Assembly (NCBI GenBank): GCA_016617855.1
Contig: JAECUM010006673.1
Location: 28,519-92,518, forward strand
DNA: 64,000 nt
From: Megalonaias nervosa
Taxonomy: Eukaryota > Mollusca > Bivalvia > Unionida > Unionidae
Direction of reading: 5' to 3'
Made by a program: the position numbers and the translations under genes. Below the pieces are notes generated by a model that was not told the DNA's origin, did not search any database, and saw only the letters and a program-made list of their open reading frames with translations. Positions 52,930 to 64,000 of the stretch are shown here, one piece after another (position 1 is the stretch's first letter; each line of letters opens with the position of its first letter).

Positions 52930-53580
52930 ACTTGTCTATGAAATGACTATTAACATTTACGGCAGCTACATCACAACGAAACGAGGCGGATCTGACTACG
53001 TCAACAAGAGCAAGCTTGTGATTTTCCAAAATCAAATTGGAAAACTTCAAATATCCAACGTGGACATCAGCCAAGTTGTTTTGAAACAAGAAGCCATCAC
53101 GAAGAATCTGACTGCAATCATCGTGGACCAAGGAAGCAGAGACTCTTATGTCGGAGGCCTTTATCAAAGGCTACGTTGATAGTTCCGAGACTACGGTGAC
53201 AAAAATATATGTGGATCGCACAGAGGCCCTCGCCACAACACACAGCAACTTCATTGGGAGTAATACAAAATATTAGTCAAAGAAAGCAAAAGAATACATT
53301 GATTGTTTAGCAAATGATCGACTTGCTTTTGCTGGTGTCGGGTTGATTTTGGCAAACCTTAAACTCACATCATTATGTGAGCTAGCCCGGATTGTAACCG
53401 GTTTTAGATATGGTGGGCTACAGTGGCAATATTGGCAAATAATTACCGGCCGAGCGACATCAAACGTGGTACCATTAGTTGCCAGAGATGAAATTAAGTT
53501 CGAAGGACTTAACTTCTATCAACCTCTATTCGGACACGTTTGCGTGTGCGTGAATCTGATGTGTCGGGATTTGTAACCAT
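52930..53580 (+). pseudogene. Possible decayed coding sequence, unidentified
   Basis: GC-richer block. A frame to about 53179 reads TINIYGSYITTKRGGSDYVN, KLQISNVDISQVVLKQEAIT and AIIVDQGSRDSYVGG. The next frame from about 53145 reads AFIKGYVDSSETTVTKIYVD and RTEALATTHSNFIGSNTKY, then after a stop AKEYIDCLANDRLAFAGVGL and ILANLKLTSLCELARI to about 53400. Continuity of protein-like sequence across frame changes suggests a broken gene or retrocopy. I do not recognise the family. Confidence 0.3.
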
Positions 53581-53599
53581 AATCGAGTGGCCGGAGTAG

Positions 53600-55125
53600 T
53601 ATGGCAATAGCGATTTGTTCGGTTACTGTTCTAGTCTAAGTCTCATATACACATTACTTTCCCCTCGCCTCACGCTGTAGTGGTTTCATATTGTGGAGCA
53701 CACTGATAACTTCATGAGGGATTTCGTGCATAGATAAAAATCTCGGTTTCTGGCACAGTTATGTGTAGTGCGAGGAAAATTCATGGTCTGTACAAGTCTT
53801 TGACGTAAATCAGTAACCGAAGTCTCAAACTGCTTCTTATCATACCACTAGGTTCGATCGCCTATAGACCCTTCTTTGATGGTGCAATCGACAGCCATAT
53901 TGACTTAAAAATGGTATTTTTACGACAGATTACATAAAGTTTTAAACCATTGATGGAAACTACATTATTTAATTCCCTAGAAAATTTTGCAACACACATT
54001 AACTACAGGAGCAGAAAAACCTGTCGCTGTATATATGGCATGTTTGTGTTAACTTCCGTAGGATCTGGTACAGCTTGGAAACGGGTATATTTATTATCGC
54101 CTCGTCTCAGAAACATCAGCTAGTGACTCTTCTGACACAGTCCTATTACTGATACCATCAGCTTTTCAAACTCTTCTACATGTTGAAATAAAGTGTTAGC
54201 AAGTTAGCAATCTGTAATTTCCGAACATTGCTAATGCTATATATATTTAAGTTTGCAATATACTGTGTCTTAATATATAGCATTGTTTCGCTAACGAAAC
54301 GCTTAATATATTTTTTTTTATTTGCGTAGTTTAACGCCAGTTTTAGAACTTGATAGGCCAACCATAGCAGCCAGTATGTTTAGTGAAGAAAGAGCTGTGA
54401 AAGATATCGCGAAGGCCTACAAACCAACGTGAAGGAACTGGCACGCTTTCTTAGATATTCACATTGGTCAAAATAAAAACTGAAAGCCAAAGAGCACTCT
54501 GATCATGGATATGCAGATATGAACGTAAGTACCGAAGATGGCCTTTCTTCACTCTTCAGTTGACAACACACGCCTTTGAAGATGATGGTTTTATATACGC
54601 ACAATTGATTAATTAAACGTCTTTTTTAAAGCGTCAAAAGATCTTATTGCAGCAGATCTTATATATTAAGAGTAGAGGTTCTACAACATTATGGTCGGAC
54701 CATAAACTTCAACCCCATCATAATTATATTTATTAATTTGCGGAACATTGTGGCTGACGGATTACAACTCCATTATATAAAGAGATTTCAACAGTGTTAA
54801 GCTTTCACTGGTTTTGAACCGTTGCATGTTTTGGGAGATGTTTTTTGTTGCTGTTGTAAATATGTTATAACTATCATTAGTTTCCTGAACATCATCTTTA
54901 CTGGGGCCTCTGAATAAATGAAATTTACAGCCATTGGTCCTACATACTTTCTTACCTTAGACGATATTGCATTGACCGTCGGAAAAATTGTAAATATCTT
55001 GTTTTTTTATGTTACGCGTAAATTAAAACGTGTCATACTGAAAATATAGTGGGAAATCACTATACATTCACCTTTTATAACTGTGGTAATTTAATCGTTA
55101 ATATCTGGGCAGTATTCAAGCGTGC
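53600..55125. other. Non-coding stretch
   Basis: Unique-looking AT-rich sequence. No supported gene. Confidence 0.4.
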
Positions 55126-55130
55126 ATCTC

Positions 55131-55385
55131 ACTATTTCTAACTTTGTCCGGCACGCTAATTCTAATTTAGTCCGGCAAGCTAATTCTGACTTAGTCCGGC
55201 ACGCTAATCTAAACTTAATCCACCACGCTAATTCTAACTTAGTCCGCCACGCTAATTCTAGCTTAGTCCGGCACGCTAATTCTAACTTAGTCTGCCACGC
55301 TAATTCTGACTTCGTCCGGCACGTTAATTCTAACTTAGTCCGGCACGCTGATTCTAACTTAGTCCAGCATGATAACTACTCTGCC
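55131..55385. repeat. 24-bp minisatellite, about ten units
   Basis: ATTCTAACTTAGTCCGGCAC plus GCTA recurs every 24 bp. Because 24 is a multiple of three, it yields an open frame encoding NSNLVRHA repeats, which I treat as an artefact. Confidence 0.9.
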
Positions 55386-55389
55386 AACG

Positions 55390-56380
55390 CAGCCGAGCCC
55401 ACGATGAAACACAACATTATCATCTTCTTTTTATATGAAATCTCACCTTAAATTTTTGACTGGAAGTGGCCATGTTGTGATGGGGTGATTCTGTCAAAAT
55501 GTGTGCAACTGTGCAGACAATATGTACATAGCAATTTATATTATTGCTTGGTATACGTCATGACTGTCGATGGCCATGCATCTACTGATAAATTAGGTTT
55601 GTTTCTTTCTTAGATTAGAGACCTACAATACGGGTATATTTACCCGTTTTTATTTATTGTAGTAAAAGATAACTAATAAGGACGATACAGGTGGTTTCTT
55701 TGATCTCTAACATAATTGCTTTAAACATAAGAAATAAATTGCAGTCAAAAATCAAATAAGTCGATGCAGAATTACTGAACTTTGCACATGATTATACTTC
55801 GTACTGACAACTGTTTGATATTACCACAAGTTTTATTCAAGCTTGATGGTTTAATTTTTTAATTTACGAAAAAAAGCCCCTCTTCCTTGGAGAGTATAAA
55901 CCCAGGCTTTGTTTACAGATTTTAGCATTAACGTTAGGCACAATAATGTTATCAATTAAAGTTAGAATTTAATAATTTGTTTTATGTGAAAGATGACTAC
56001 TGAGACATGACTTAAAATAGGGGAAAACATATGAATCAGAGAGGCCAAATGAAGTAGGGTTTCGTTAAAAAGAACAAAGAATCTGCACAGTCCCTGACTT
56101 TCACTGTTATAAAAAATACATTCCATCACAGACAATGACAAACCATACGTATAAAGTCAGTAGAGTTCAAAATGCTTTAGGATTCACGATTTTATGCTTC
56201 CTTCCTCACTATTTTTCTGCATTGTGTTAATTCTTTGAAAACCCAAAGAGTTGAAATATATCCAACAAGCTCATACAAATGTAAATTCCGCGATTGAGGA
56301 GGTATGCAAAAACGTGCCTTTGATGACCTTTATGGAGTTTGGAAGCAAGAGAGCAAAACTTTGTTATCGTGAGAGACTCG
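55390..56380. other. Non-coding stretch
   Basis: Nothing recognisable. Confidence 0.4.
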
Positions 56381-56397
56381 AAACCTTGGGTGTTCTT

Positions 56398-56580
56398 TTG
56401 GTAGAGTATTGGACTAGTAATCCAAGGATCGCAGGTTCGATACCCGCCCAGGCCAGTCCAGATCTGCTTCCCCGGTACCTCTAGAAAGGCACGTCATGTT
56501 TCTTCCACAAGATGCAGCCACATAAATTTCCTGAATTTACGAAAGAGTAAAGAAGAAAAAAGTCAACAAATTGAAAAAAT
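56398..56580 (+). mobile_element. tRNA-derived SINE-like element (tRNA-Thr-like head)
   Basis: A-box-like TTGGTAGAGTATTGG, an anticodon arm TTGGA-CTAGTAA-TCCAA with a perfect 5-bp stem and AGT (Thr) anticodon, and a B box GGTTCGATACC in a T arm GCAGG/CCCGC with one mismatch. The acceptor stem does not pair and no Thr-tRNA body continues. The head is instead followed by a unique body and an A-rich end near 56575, as in SINEs. Confidence 0.55.
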
Positions 56581-56584
56581 GGAA

Positions 56585-57295
56585 AACAGCATATAATCCA
56601 TAAACAACCAAAAAAAGCAGCAGCAGAAAAGCAATAAATCATCACAACAAGAAAGTATCAATGCACTATATAAAATTATATAAAACATTATATTTTTTTA
56701 AAAAATTGACATGTTGTATATCCTTTATAAAAATATAATTGTATGTATGACTGTTTGTCTCTATTTTATTATTTTACTGATTCAGGTTTCATTAGAGACT
56801 CGTGTATCTTTTCGATTATGTCAGATATATATAAAATTGTTATGATGATGCATATCATTTATGACGTTACATAAATGACGTAATTGTTATTTTAAAATAT
56901 AATAACGTCATCCGTTTCTTCCAAAACATTTTGTGCCTTAAGAAGCATACATTAAATGCGAAACTAGTTGCACAGAATTAGTCGGCGTTGGTGTTGTTTT
57001 TTATCCCATGTTCTGAATGTACCGTATACTCTTAATGTATTACTAATGAGGTTTTGCGTTTAAAGAAAGAAGTAGATGTAAAATCAGCAAAAGATTATAT
57101 TCTTTCTTTGTATCCACATTTCTTTTAGAAAAGGCAATGCCCAGGTGCCCTTCAAGGCAAAAATTTCACATTCCTTAATGTTACAGACAAGTTTGTTGTT
57201 CCTTTTTTATTATGTACTCTAGTTTTAGTCCTTTTAATCTTTTTGCTGATACTAATTCATTGACGATGGGCCTTTGTATCCTTTTGCGTCAAAAT
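56585..57295. other. AT-rich non-coding stretch
   Basis: Contains a short inverted motif around 56860-56900 (ATGACGTTA/TAACGTCAT). No gene. Confidence 0.4.
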
Positions 57296-57299
57296 GGTC

Positions 57300-57440
57300 C
57301 CTGATATATCTTTGTTATGTGTTCTGATACAATTTAATCCAATAATCCTGATATATCTTTGTTATGTGTTCTGATACAATTTAATCCAATAATGATGATG
57401 ACTTTTTGAAACCTCTGGACGGTTTTTGAAACCTCTGGAC
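57300..57440. repeat. Two adjacent tandem duplications
   Basis: A 46-bp unit (CTGATATATCTTTGTTATGT ...) occurs twice at 57300-57395. A 21-bp unit (TTTTTGAAACCTCTGGACGG) occurs twice at 57402-57442. Confidence 0.88.
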
Positions 57441-57939
57441 GGTTAAACATACTAGTCTAAGTCAAGTACTTCTACATGTTACTAATTTGTCTTTAAGTGA
57501 AGCAGAACCACAAAAGCTGCCTTCCATCAAATTTTGACGATAAATCAGCTTTCCTTTTTATTGCGGTTGAAAGTTAAATGTCACAAAAATTAATAAATTA
57601 GATCGTATGTCTTGAAAGATATTTCATGTATAACATAAAAACCATAGGCATTTGCATTCTTAAATTCTTATTCGGAAATAACCTTCCTTTTTAAAAAAGA
57701 AAATTATTCTCTAGTAAGGCAGATATTACTGTAAAGTAAAGAAGAAACTATAAAGATAAACAGAGGCGCTTTCTCATTTGTGTATGAGATAGTCCACAAC
57801 ATTTTGGAAAACGCATATATCCTGCGGTAACAAGGCTTGTTTAAGCACATCAAACATATCTGGCTCAAAATGGTATAATTATTTTTAAGAACCTACTATA
57901 TTCAGAAAAAGTTCTTGGCGGTAGTAATTAAGAGGTGTG

Positions 57940-58940
57940 AACATATACATCTTTCAGACTGTGATATGATCCTTTATCTGATGACGAAGTTGTACATAGT
58001 CTCAAGTCTGGAAAGGCTTGCGGTCCAGACTGGGTAGGAATTGACTTTTCAAGTATTCTATGCCGCTTATCGCACCATTGTTAGTAGCACTTTTAACCAA
58101 GCTTTTAATAGCGGCATTTTTCCTAGTTCACGGGGAGAGGGCTGGTTATGGCCATCACGTAGAAAGGTTATTTAGATGTTCCTAATAATTTCAGGGGTAT
58201 AAAACTGAATCTTGTTATAGGCATGGTCTTTATTTACCTTTTTTCTTTTAATCAAGTGAACGGACTGAAAATAATTGCATTAGTGATGAAGCAAACGCTG
58301 CTTTTCAGCGGGGATACTCTACCGCTTATGACATATTCACCCAATAGTCTGTCAGATATATCTACAGGGTGCCTAATATTTGTGTCCAGGTTCTTTTCTC
58401 ATGTCTTTGACAAGCTCGAACTCGTTAAATTGTGGAGATGTTTTGCCTCAATAAGTATCAATGGAATTTTTTTTTTTAACTCTAACTCGCGACCATAAGT
58501 AAAGGACCATATGTAAAGTCATGTGAAGGCTTAAGCGAATACTTTGACTGTACCCTTGGGACCAGACAAGATTGTGTTTTAAGTCTATTTTTCTTTGCTG
58601 TGGCTATTAACGATTTGATTCGTTTGCTGAAAATTGTGCTAGAGGTATTTTTATTTCAGAAAATGTTTCTAATCGTTTTGCGCTCTTACTGGCTGGTGAT
58701 TTAGTCACCTGTGCCGATATAGCTATAACATTGCAACAATTGTTACACTTAATAGAACGCTCTTCTAATACGATTGAAATGGTAGTTAACTTGGATAAGA
58801 CGAGAATGACTGAGTTTGGCAACGGAAGAACTTTAAGGAATGATGAAAAGTGATTTTTAAATGGGCACAACTTGGTAAAGGTTTAGTTTAGAAACAAATG
58901 GGTCTTGTTTTTACACCCAAATTATTATGGGCTAAGTAAA
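57940..58940 (+). pseudogene. LINE reverse transcriptase relic D
   Basis: Heavily decayed. Frames in turn give DDEVVHSLKSGKACGPDWVG (RT motif 1 area, near 57980), NFRGIKLN (near 58185), LGTRQDCVLSLFFFAVAIND near 58555 where the family has VRQGCVLSPxLF, and MVVNLDKTRMTEFGNG near 58780. Many stops and at least four frame changes. The QG of motif B is QD. Confidence 0.65.
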
Positions 58941-58944
58941 AAAA

Positions 58945-59455
58945 AAATCAATTAGTATCTCAGAGTATCCGATTTGTTCGGGTGTTTAATGTAGACACCT
59001 TTAAAATATTTATACTATTGTCAAGTCTATATGATGTTATGGTTCTGGAATTTGTGGACATTTATTCAGAATGTATTGAAAGTGTTCAAGGCCGTTCCTT
59101 TAAACAATATCTATGTATCTCATGTAATGTGAATAATTATGATACCCATAGGGAATGTGGCAAATTACCGTTGTGTGTTACATATTACTCCAGGTGTGTT
59201 GAATATTGATGCTAATTCTTACAAATGGATAGGAGCAGATACCCAGCAGATTGCTACAAAATGCATTAATCATTAGATGATAACGGATGTGTCACATGGT
59301 CATCACATTTATTATTTAGCTGTTTTAATTTTGTACGGATACTGCAAGATGAAAATGTTTGTATATATGTAACAGCTATCTCTCAAAGAGTAAAGGATTG
59401 TACTAATCAAAATGTGGATATGATAAAAATTATATAGAAGATATTTTATTTTCCT
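58945..59455. other. Non-coding stretch
   Basis: Nothing recognisable apart from flank of the LINE relic. Confidence 0.35.
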
Positions 59456-59460
59456 ACGCC

Positions 59461-59584
59461 AATACCGTGACGGTATATATTTCATCGTGTGGTATAAAAA
59501 ACGTGACATTTCAAAGAGTGGCGAAGCGATGAATAAAAATATATCCTTTTATGGTACCACAAGATGAAATATGTACAGTATTTA
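59461..59584. mobile_element. Hairpin MITE relic, family H1, copy 2
   Basis: AATACCGTGACGGTATATAT at the left and its near reverse complement at the right. The core GTGGCGAAGCGATG matches the complement of the core at 4330. Confidence 0.6.
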
Positions 59585-59764
59585 ATTAGGAAAAGAAACT
59601 TTTTTATATACTAAACTTACTTTATTTAGTTTCCGTTGTTGTTAGTTTTTTTGTCTCCATGATTATATTGTACATATAATTGAATTTAGTACTTGACCTT
59701 GTCCAAACTCTAGTTTTATTTATTTTGTAAAGAAATAATACATGGTCAACATTTTTAGTGAGTG

Positions 59765-59960
59765 TGGGTTAGATAAAAAGATCATTATCAATAGAAGTAA
59801 ACATGTTTATCTTGGTCTAGGTTTAAGTGTTGGTTAGATACAACGATCATTATCAATAGAAGTAAACATGTTTATCTTGGAGTGGGTCTAAGTGTTGGTT
59901 AGATACAACGATCATTATCAATAGAAGTAAACATGTTTATCTTGGGGTGGGTCTACGATC
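59765..59960. repeat. 65-bp minisatellite, three units
   Basis: ATCATTATCAATAGAAGTAA starts at 59781, 59846 and 59911, exactly 65 bp apart. Confidence 0.92.
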
Positions 59961-60540
59961 TTGACGCAGAATCATTTGCATTGTTCTGTTTATTATTTTT
60001 ATTTAGATGGAATTATTTATTCATATTTTTATTCACTGGAAATACAAGTGCTCTTTCACATGTATCTTTCCCATTTGAAAATATAAGAATGCAATAAATA
60101 TGAAAATTATTTCGCCAATGTCTAAATATTTCCGACTTAAGAATATAATAAAAAAAATTATCAAATGTTAAAACGTATGTTAGGATGGAATTTTAAGTAA
60201 ATTGTATTAATTTTTTTTTAAATTCTTTCTACTATTTCAATATAGATTGTGCTTTTCTATGTGAAATCAATACAGTCCTACACATTGTATACTACTTTAA
60301 ATTGGGCAAATTTAGAACTCAGCAGCAAATTTGCTGTGCAAGCAAACTTCTTCCTGCCGAGTATATCACTAAAGTTTCATGTGTTCATGGAAAAATCTGT
60401 CTGATGACGTATAAGAGACCCAGACGGTAGTAGGTAAGAAAAGATGAAGCCTCACTTTGAGATTCAGGCGAAACCCAAGAACTAAGAGGTATGATCATAT
60501 TTGGCCGCGTCCAAAGAAACCGCGTACAAGAAGCAAGAAG
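59960..60540. other. Non-coding stretch with a DR2 fragment
   Basis: 59970-60070 matches the DR2 family (GACGCAGAATCAT, TTATTTAGATGGAATTATTTA). The remainder is unrecognised. Confidence 0.4.
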
Positions 60541-60549
60541 ATTTGCTTG

Positions 60550-61300
60550 GCAAAATTAGTCCGTTTCGTCGGAACTCAAAGAGGCTTGTATCATTACAGG
60601 TAAGCTACCGTCTGCTTACAATTTTCTATATAGTATAAGGATTTTTAATGTCAAGATGTTAAAGTAAGAGTTCAATCTAAGATCAGTACATTTGCAACAT
60701 TGGATTATTTTAATATTTTTTTTTTACTATTCTTTAATATAATGTATTGAAAAGTTTAATTGTTTGAAGAGTTTATATTTACTTGTAATTATAGTATTGA
60801 TTATTGTTAAAGGCGGCGTTCGCTACCGACTTCATACTCAGTTAGAATTAATTCAGAAATAAAATACTCTTTAAATAATAGAGTTTAATATTTTGGTATT
60901 TTATGTTAAATTCAGTAAAATATATTTCTACTAAATGATTGCGGTATTAGTCTGAAATATAAAATTTTAGATTCTTTAGCTATCGTGAATTTATTCGATC
61001 TTGAATTATTTGCATTAGATTCTAAAAGGCAGAAATTATACAAATGTATGATGTTGGTAGGTGAAGGAATATCGTAGTTGTATATGTATCTCTTATATCC
61101 GTAATTTAAGTTTATGTAGATTGATATTGGAAAGTAATTTTATATTTTGAGTATTTCAATAAGATTAGTCCGTTTCGTCAGAAATGAAGAGAGTTTGTCT
61201 CATTACAGCGATCCCCGTGCCTTTCTCGCATCGCCATTCCCTAAGATGTAGCCGTATCTAATCTACACCTTTATGAGTGACACCTCCTTTAACAGAGCCT

Positions 61301-61350
<50 letters not shown>
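60550..61350 (-). repeat. Dispersed repeat family DR1, inverted copy
   Basis: Reading rightward: A block 1 (60555-60599) ending CATTACAG and followed by GTAAGC, a spacer of about 560 bp similar to the 30-kb spacer, A block 2 (61165-61208) joined to the CTTTCTCGCATCGCCATT block, TTATGAGTGACACC, and (CT)n at 61304-61349. Same order as at 30.15-31.04 kb on the opposite strand. Confidence 0.62.
61304..61349. repeat. (CT)n microsatellite inside DR1
   Basis: CT tract of 46 bp at the same place as the (GA)n at 30211. Confidence 0.95.
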
Positions 61351-61353
<3 letters not shown>

Positions 61354-61354
61354 G

Positions 61355-62335
61355 GCCCTGGAATAGAGCATTGCTAAGAGTTTATGAGAACCAATCTCAT
61401 AAGACGTATCTTGCCTTAGGAGTATCTACTTATACCCGTAAAGCTATTTCGAGATTCAGATGTTCGCATCATAAGCTTTTTATAGAGACTGGTAAACATG
61501 ATGATTTAATTTTTCATATTGTCTGTGTAATATTTGCTTTCGCAGTAATTTGGTGAATTTAGAAGATGAATATAATGCAGTCTTCGTTTGTAAACATTAT
61601 CAATATCCAAAAGAAAATCATTTCGACAAACCCTGGTATAATAATCCATCTCTAGAAAAAAAATATGGCTTTACGTCAACACAAAATCTTTTTGTTACCC
61701 ACATTATTTATATCCCATTTGCTTGGTAAACACCAAAATAAAGAAATCGGATAATATAACACAATATGCACAAGTGTACTTTAAGTGGTATATTTTGTCT
61801 TTGTATGTGTTATTGTATTATGGACCCGTGGCCAAGATTAACAATGAAAACTCTCGCGTCTAGTAAACGTCACGATAATACGAATTCTAGGTAATTAGCA
61901 TATAGCAAGTTATGCACAATTCATTGCGGTTCAATACAAACACAGAAATCACATTAACTATTTAAAACAGTTTTAGTGATGAGGAAAAAATAGATCGTAA
62001 TTTCAAAGTCAAGTATAATACTTTACCTTAAATACCTGACCAATGAAAATAAAGCGATAGTAGTTTGCCTTTTCAAAAGTAATTGGCAATTAAATTAAGA
62101 CGATCTGTAAAAGAGAAAAAAAAAAAAAAAAATCAGAAATAAGATGTAGTAGAGGCCGATTTATGAATTTCATTCATTGAAACAGACCTATCACATGACG
62201 GGATCAGGTGACGAAATACAACGACACGGTGTAGAAAAACTGAAATATTGATCTATTTTGAAAACGGGTTCAAAGGATACTTTCAGTTATATATTTCTTA
62301 GTAGGTAATCTATACACACTCAAAAAAAAACTGTG
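61355..62335. other. Non-coding stretch
   Basis: Nothing recognisable. There is a poly-A run near 62120. Confidence 0.4.
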
Positions 62336-62439
62336 CAAGACATTTATACCGTCTGTTTTTTTGTTTTTTTGTTTTGTCATAAATTGGGGCAAAACGACCA
62401 GCCTTATACATCCGAGGTTGTTTTGTTTTTCTCCAGGAA

Positions 62440-62700
62440 AAGGTCGATTTTACTACATTTGGGCTTTTACTGTGGAGTCATCGAATCAGGAATTAAATAA
62501 ACATGGAAGGCTTTTGGAGTTTCTAAACAGAGTGCAGAGAGCGTGGCTACGTGGCGGAGGAAACAGAGACAGTATATCCTGATGTAATGTATTGAAAGTT
62601 CACCAGCTGGTGCTGCATCCAGTTTATTTTCAGCGGTATTCTATTTTGTATTTCATATCATGTTTCCAAAACCCATATCGTTTCAAACCGTTGATGGAAA
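62440..62700 (+). repeat. Dispersed repeat family DR4, copy 3
   Basis: Matches 29520-29760, including the GAGAGCGTGGCTAC phrase, the RAWLRGG frame and TTCACCAGCTGGTGC. Confidence 0.55.
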
Positions 62701-62704
62701 TATT

Positions 62705-64000
62705 GGCATATTATCGACTTTTCCTTTTAAATTCTTTATCTCTCTCGTTGATAAATGTGTGCTTATATGTTACAGATAAGTGAAACTTACTAAATAGTTT
62801 ATTTCGTAACTTGGCCTCTAGTTCTGCGGGTTTTCTTTCCATTTCCATTGTCCCACTATTTGAAAACGGATAACAAATACTGCAGTATTTGCAAAAAGAG
62901 CTGAGTTCTGGGAACGTTTTAATTCAAAATTGAAATTAAATAACAGATCGAATAAATGGCTAACACACATATGAAGGAAAGGGAAATGCACCGTAAACTC
63001 ACAACAACAGAACAAGGCAAAGTTTCCAAAATGTCACGTCGACTTCAAATTCAGTCTAATACTCAGACTATCCTTTTTCTTTGGGGGGGGGGGGTACCAG
63101 ACAGATCCCCCCCACACACACACTTCTTAGCCAAAAAAACCCCCAGAAGTATTTTATGTCTATGTGTATCCCCCTAAAGTATGATGCATTGTTAACTTTA
63201 TGAAACAGAATTTTGATCAAAAATTTATTTAAAAACAAATTTTTGACGGGGTATTTTTCCCTAGTGTATCTAAAGGTTTGTCATCAGATCAAATTTCAGT
63301 CATTTGGTCGGAATCCCGCTCCTTTTTAAAATTTAGTGACCTTTGCCAAGGGTCCCTAAGTCCTGTGTATGCTATATTGTGTGCTTGCTATAGATTGTGT
63401 AAGGACAGCAATTCGTCGAATCCTTCCCAGGTTTTTCTATTAAAATTCATATATTATTTTTATTTTAAAAAAAATAATAAAAAAAAAAAATAAAAAATTT
63501 CCCTATATAAGAATGTCACTTATCATTCTCATGTTTAATTTTGAATTTCATTTTTCGATTTTCATTTTTGATGACAGACGGTTGCGCTTAAAATAAAAAT
63601 AAAGCCTATTGTTTTCATGTATGCTTTCGTGAGACGTCTCTCATATTTTTGTTGTGAATAATTTGGAAAATGAACTAAGTTGCATCCTGTGTAAGGAGCC
63701 ACATTTCATTTATTTTCTTCATGCTTCCCTTAACTTTTTGGATGCATCCTATTCTCAGTTAAACTTTACACTAAACTGAGGCTTCTTCTATCCTCATTTT
63801 TTTTTCCTACATATTTATTTTTCCGCGCAAAATTTTTCCAAAGTTCCAAAATTTTTTAAAACATTAAATTTTTTTTAGTCCCTATTGTTTGAAAGGGTAC
63901 CCTTTTTGTTTTCACATTCCTATTTCCCCTTGTCTGTGTTCTGTATGTCCATGTCCTTCACATGGAATTTTCTGAGGCTCTTTCACAGGCCTGTCCACTT
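62705..64000. other. Non-coding right end of the window
   Basis: Poly-G/poly-C runs near 63085-63110 and long A/T-rich runs near 63460-63490. Short frames here have no recognised domain. Confidence 0.4.

Noticed and set aside
55122..55451. 109-codon ORF encoding NSNLVRHA repeats
   Set aside because: The 24-bp minisatellite is a multiple of three, so one frame stays open by arithmetic. Unit changes show no preference for silent sites that I can see.

Overview
The window is AT-rich metazoan DNA and looks like gene-poor, repeat-rich intergenic or intronic sequence from a marine invertebrate. A mollusc, perhaps a cephalopod, is my best guess. The reasons are many long (AG)n/(CT)n tracts, numerous 20-65 bp minisatellites, several decayed non-LTR retrotransposons, tRNA-derived fragments and a Polinton/Maverick. 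This assignment is inference: no ribosomal or mitochondrial gene is present to fix the taxon. No complete, intact cellular gene is visible.

Layout. 1-13 kb: dispersed and tandem repeats, plus two paralogous minus-strand exons (near 0.9 and 9.8 kb) that each encode a short cytoplasmic tail and a signal anchor followed by a splice donor. A THAP zinc-finger exon (9.5 kb, plus strand) lies immediately beside the second one. 13.9-15.8 kb: a LINE reverse-transcriptase copy with a C-terminal C2H2 finger, one frameshift and damaged catalytic residues. 16-25 kb: minisatellites, a tRNA-Gln-like relic, a second and more decayed LINE (21.5-22.7 kb), and copies of a repeat that carries an internal (GA)n tract. 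25.4-27.4 kb: a third LINE, RTE-like, ending in (TGA)n directly at its stop codon. 28.3-29.4 kb: a 22-bp satellite that turns into a 38-bp higher-order form. 30-33.3 kb: dispersed repeats, a palindromic MITE and (CA)n(TA)n.

33.35-49.43 kb is the main object: a roughly 16-kb Polinton/Maverick, a virus-like self-synthesising DNA transposon, bounded by terminal inverted repeats (TIRs) of about 0.8 kb. A minus-strand block carries a membrane-hairpin protein, a large unknown protein and a repeat-shaft fibre with a discoidin-like tip. The plus-strand block runs: packaging ATPase, jelly-roll minor capsid candidate, small Gly/Ala-rich protein, major capsid protein, core-type proteins, adenain-like protease, then PLA2-like domain + retroviral-type integrase + chromodomain, a small unknown protein, a protein-primed family B DNA polymerase and a final unknown ORF. 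Two minus-strand HNH nuclease genes sit between integrase and polymerase. Most genes are broken by frameshifts and stops, and key residues are lost (Walker A Lys to Glu, protease His to Asp), so this copy is dead. It still preserves three features that I did not expect. Both TIRs carry a TATA box plus a short ATG exon ending in a consensus splice donor. A shared A/T-ATAATG context marks 10 of 13 gene starts I can place. The tandem HNH nucleases are the third.

49.4-64 kb: a 2-kb minisatellite built from two unit types, further minisatellites, a possible decayed CDS at 53 kb, a tRNA-Thr-like SINE at 56.4 kb, a fourth LINE relic at 58 kb and more copies of the repeat families seen on the left. 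Stretches with nothing recognisable are stated as such.
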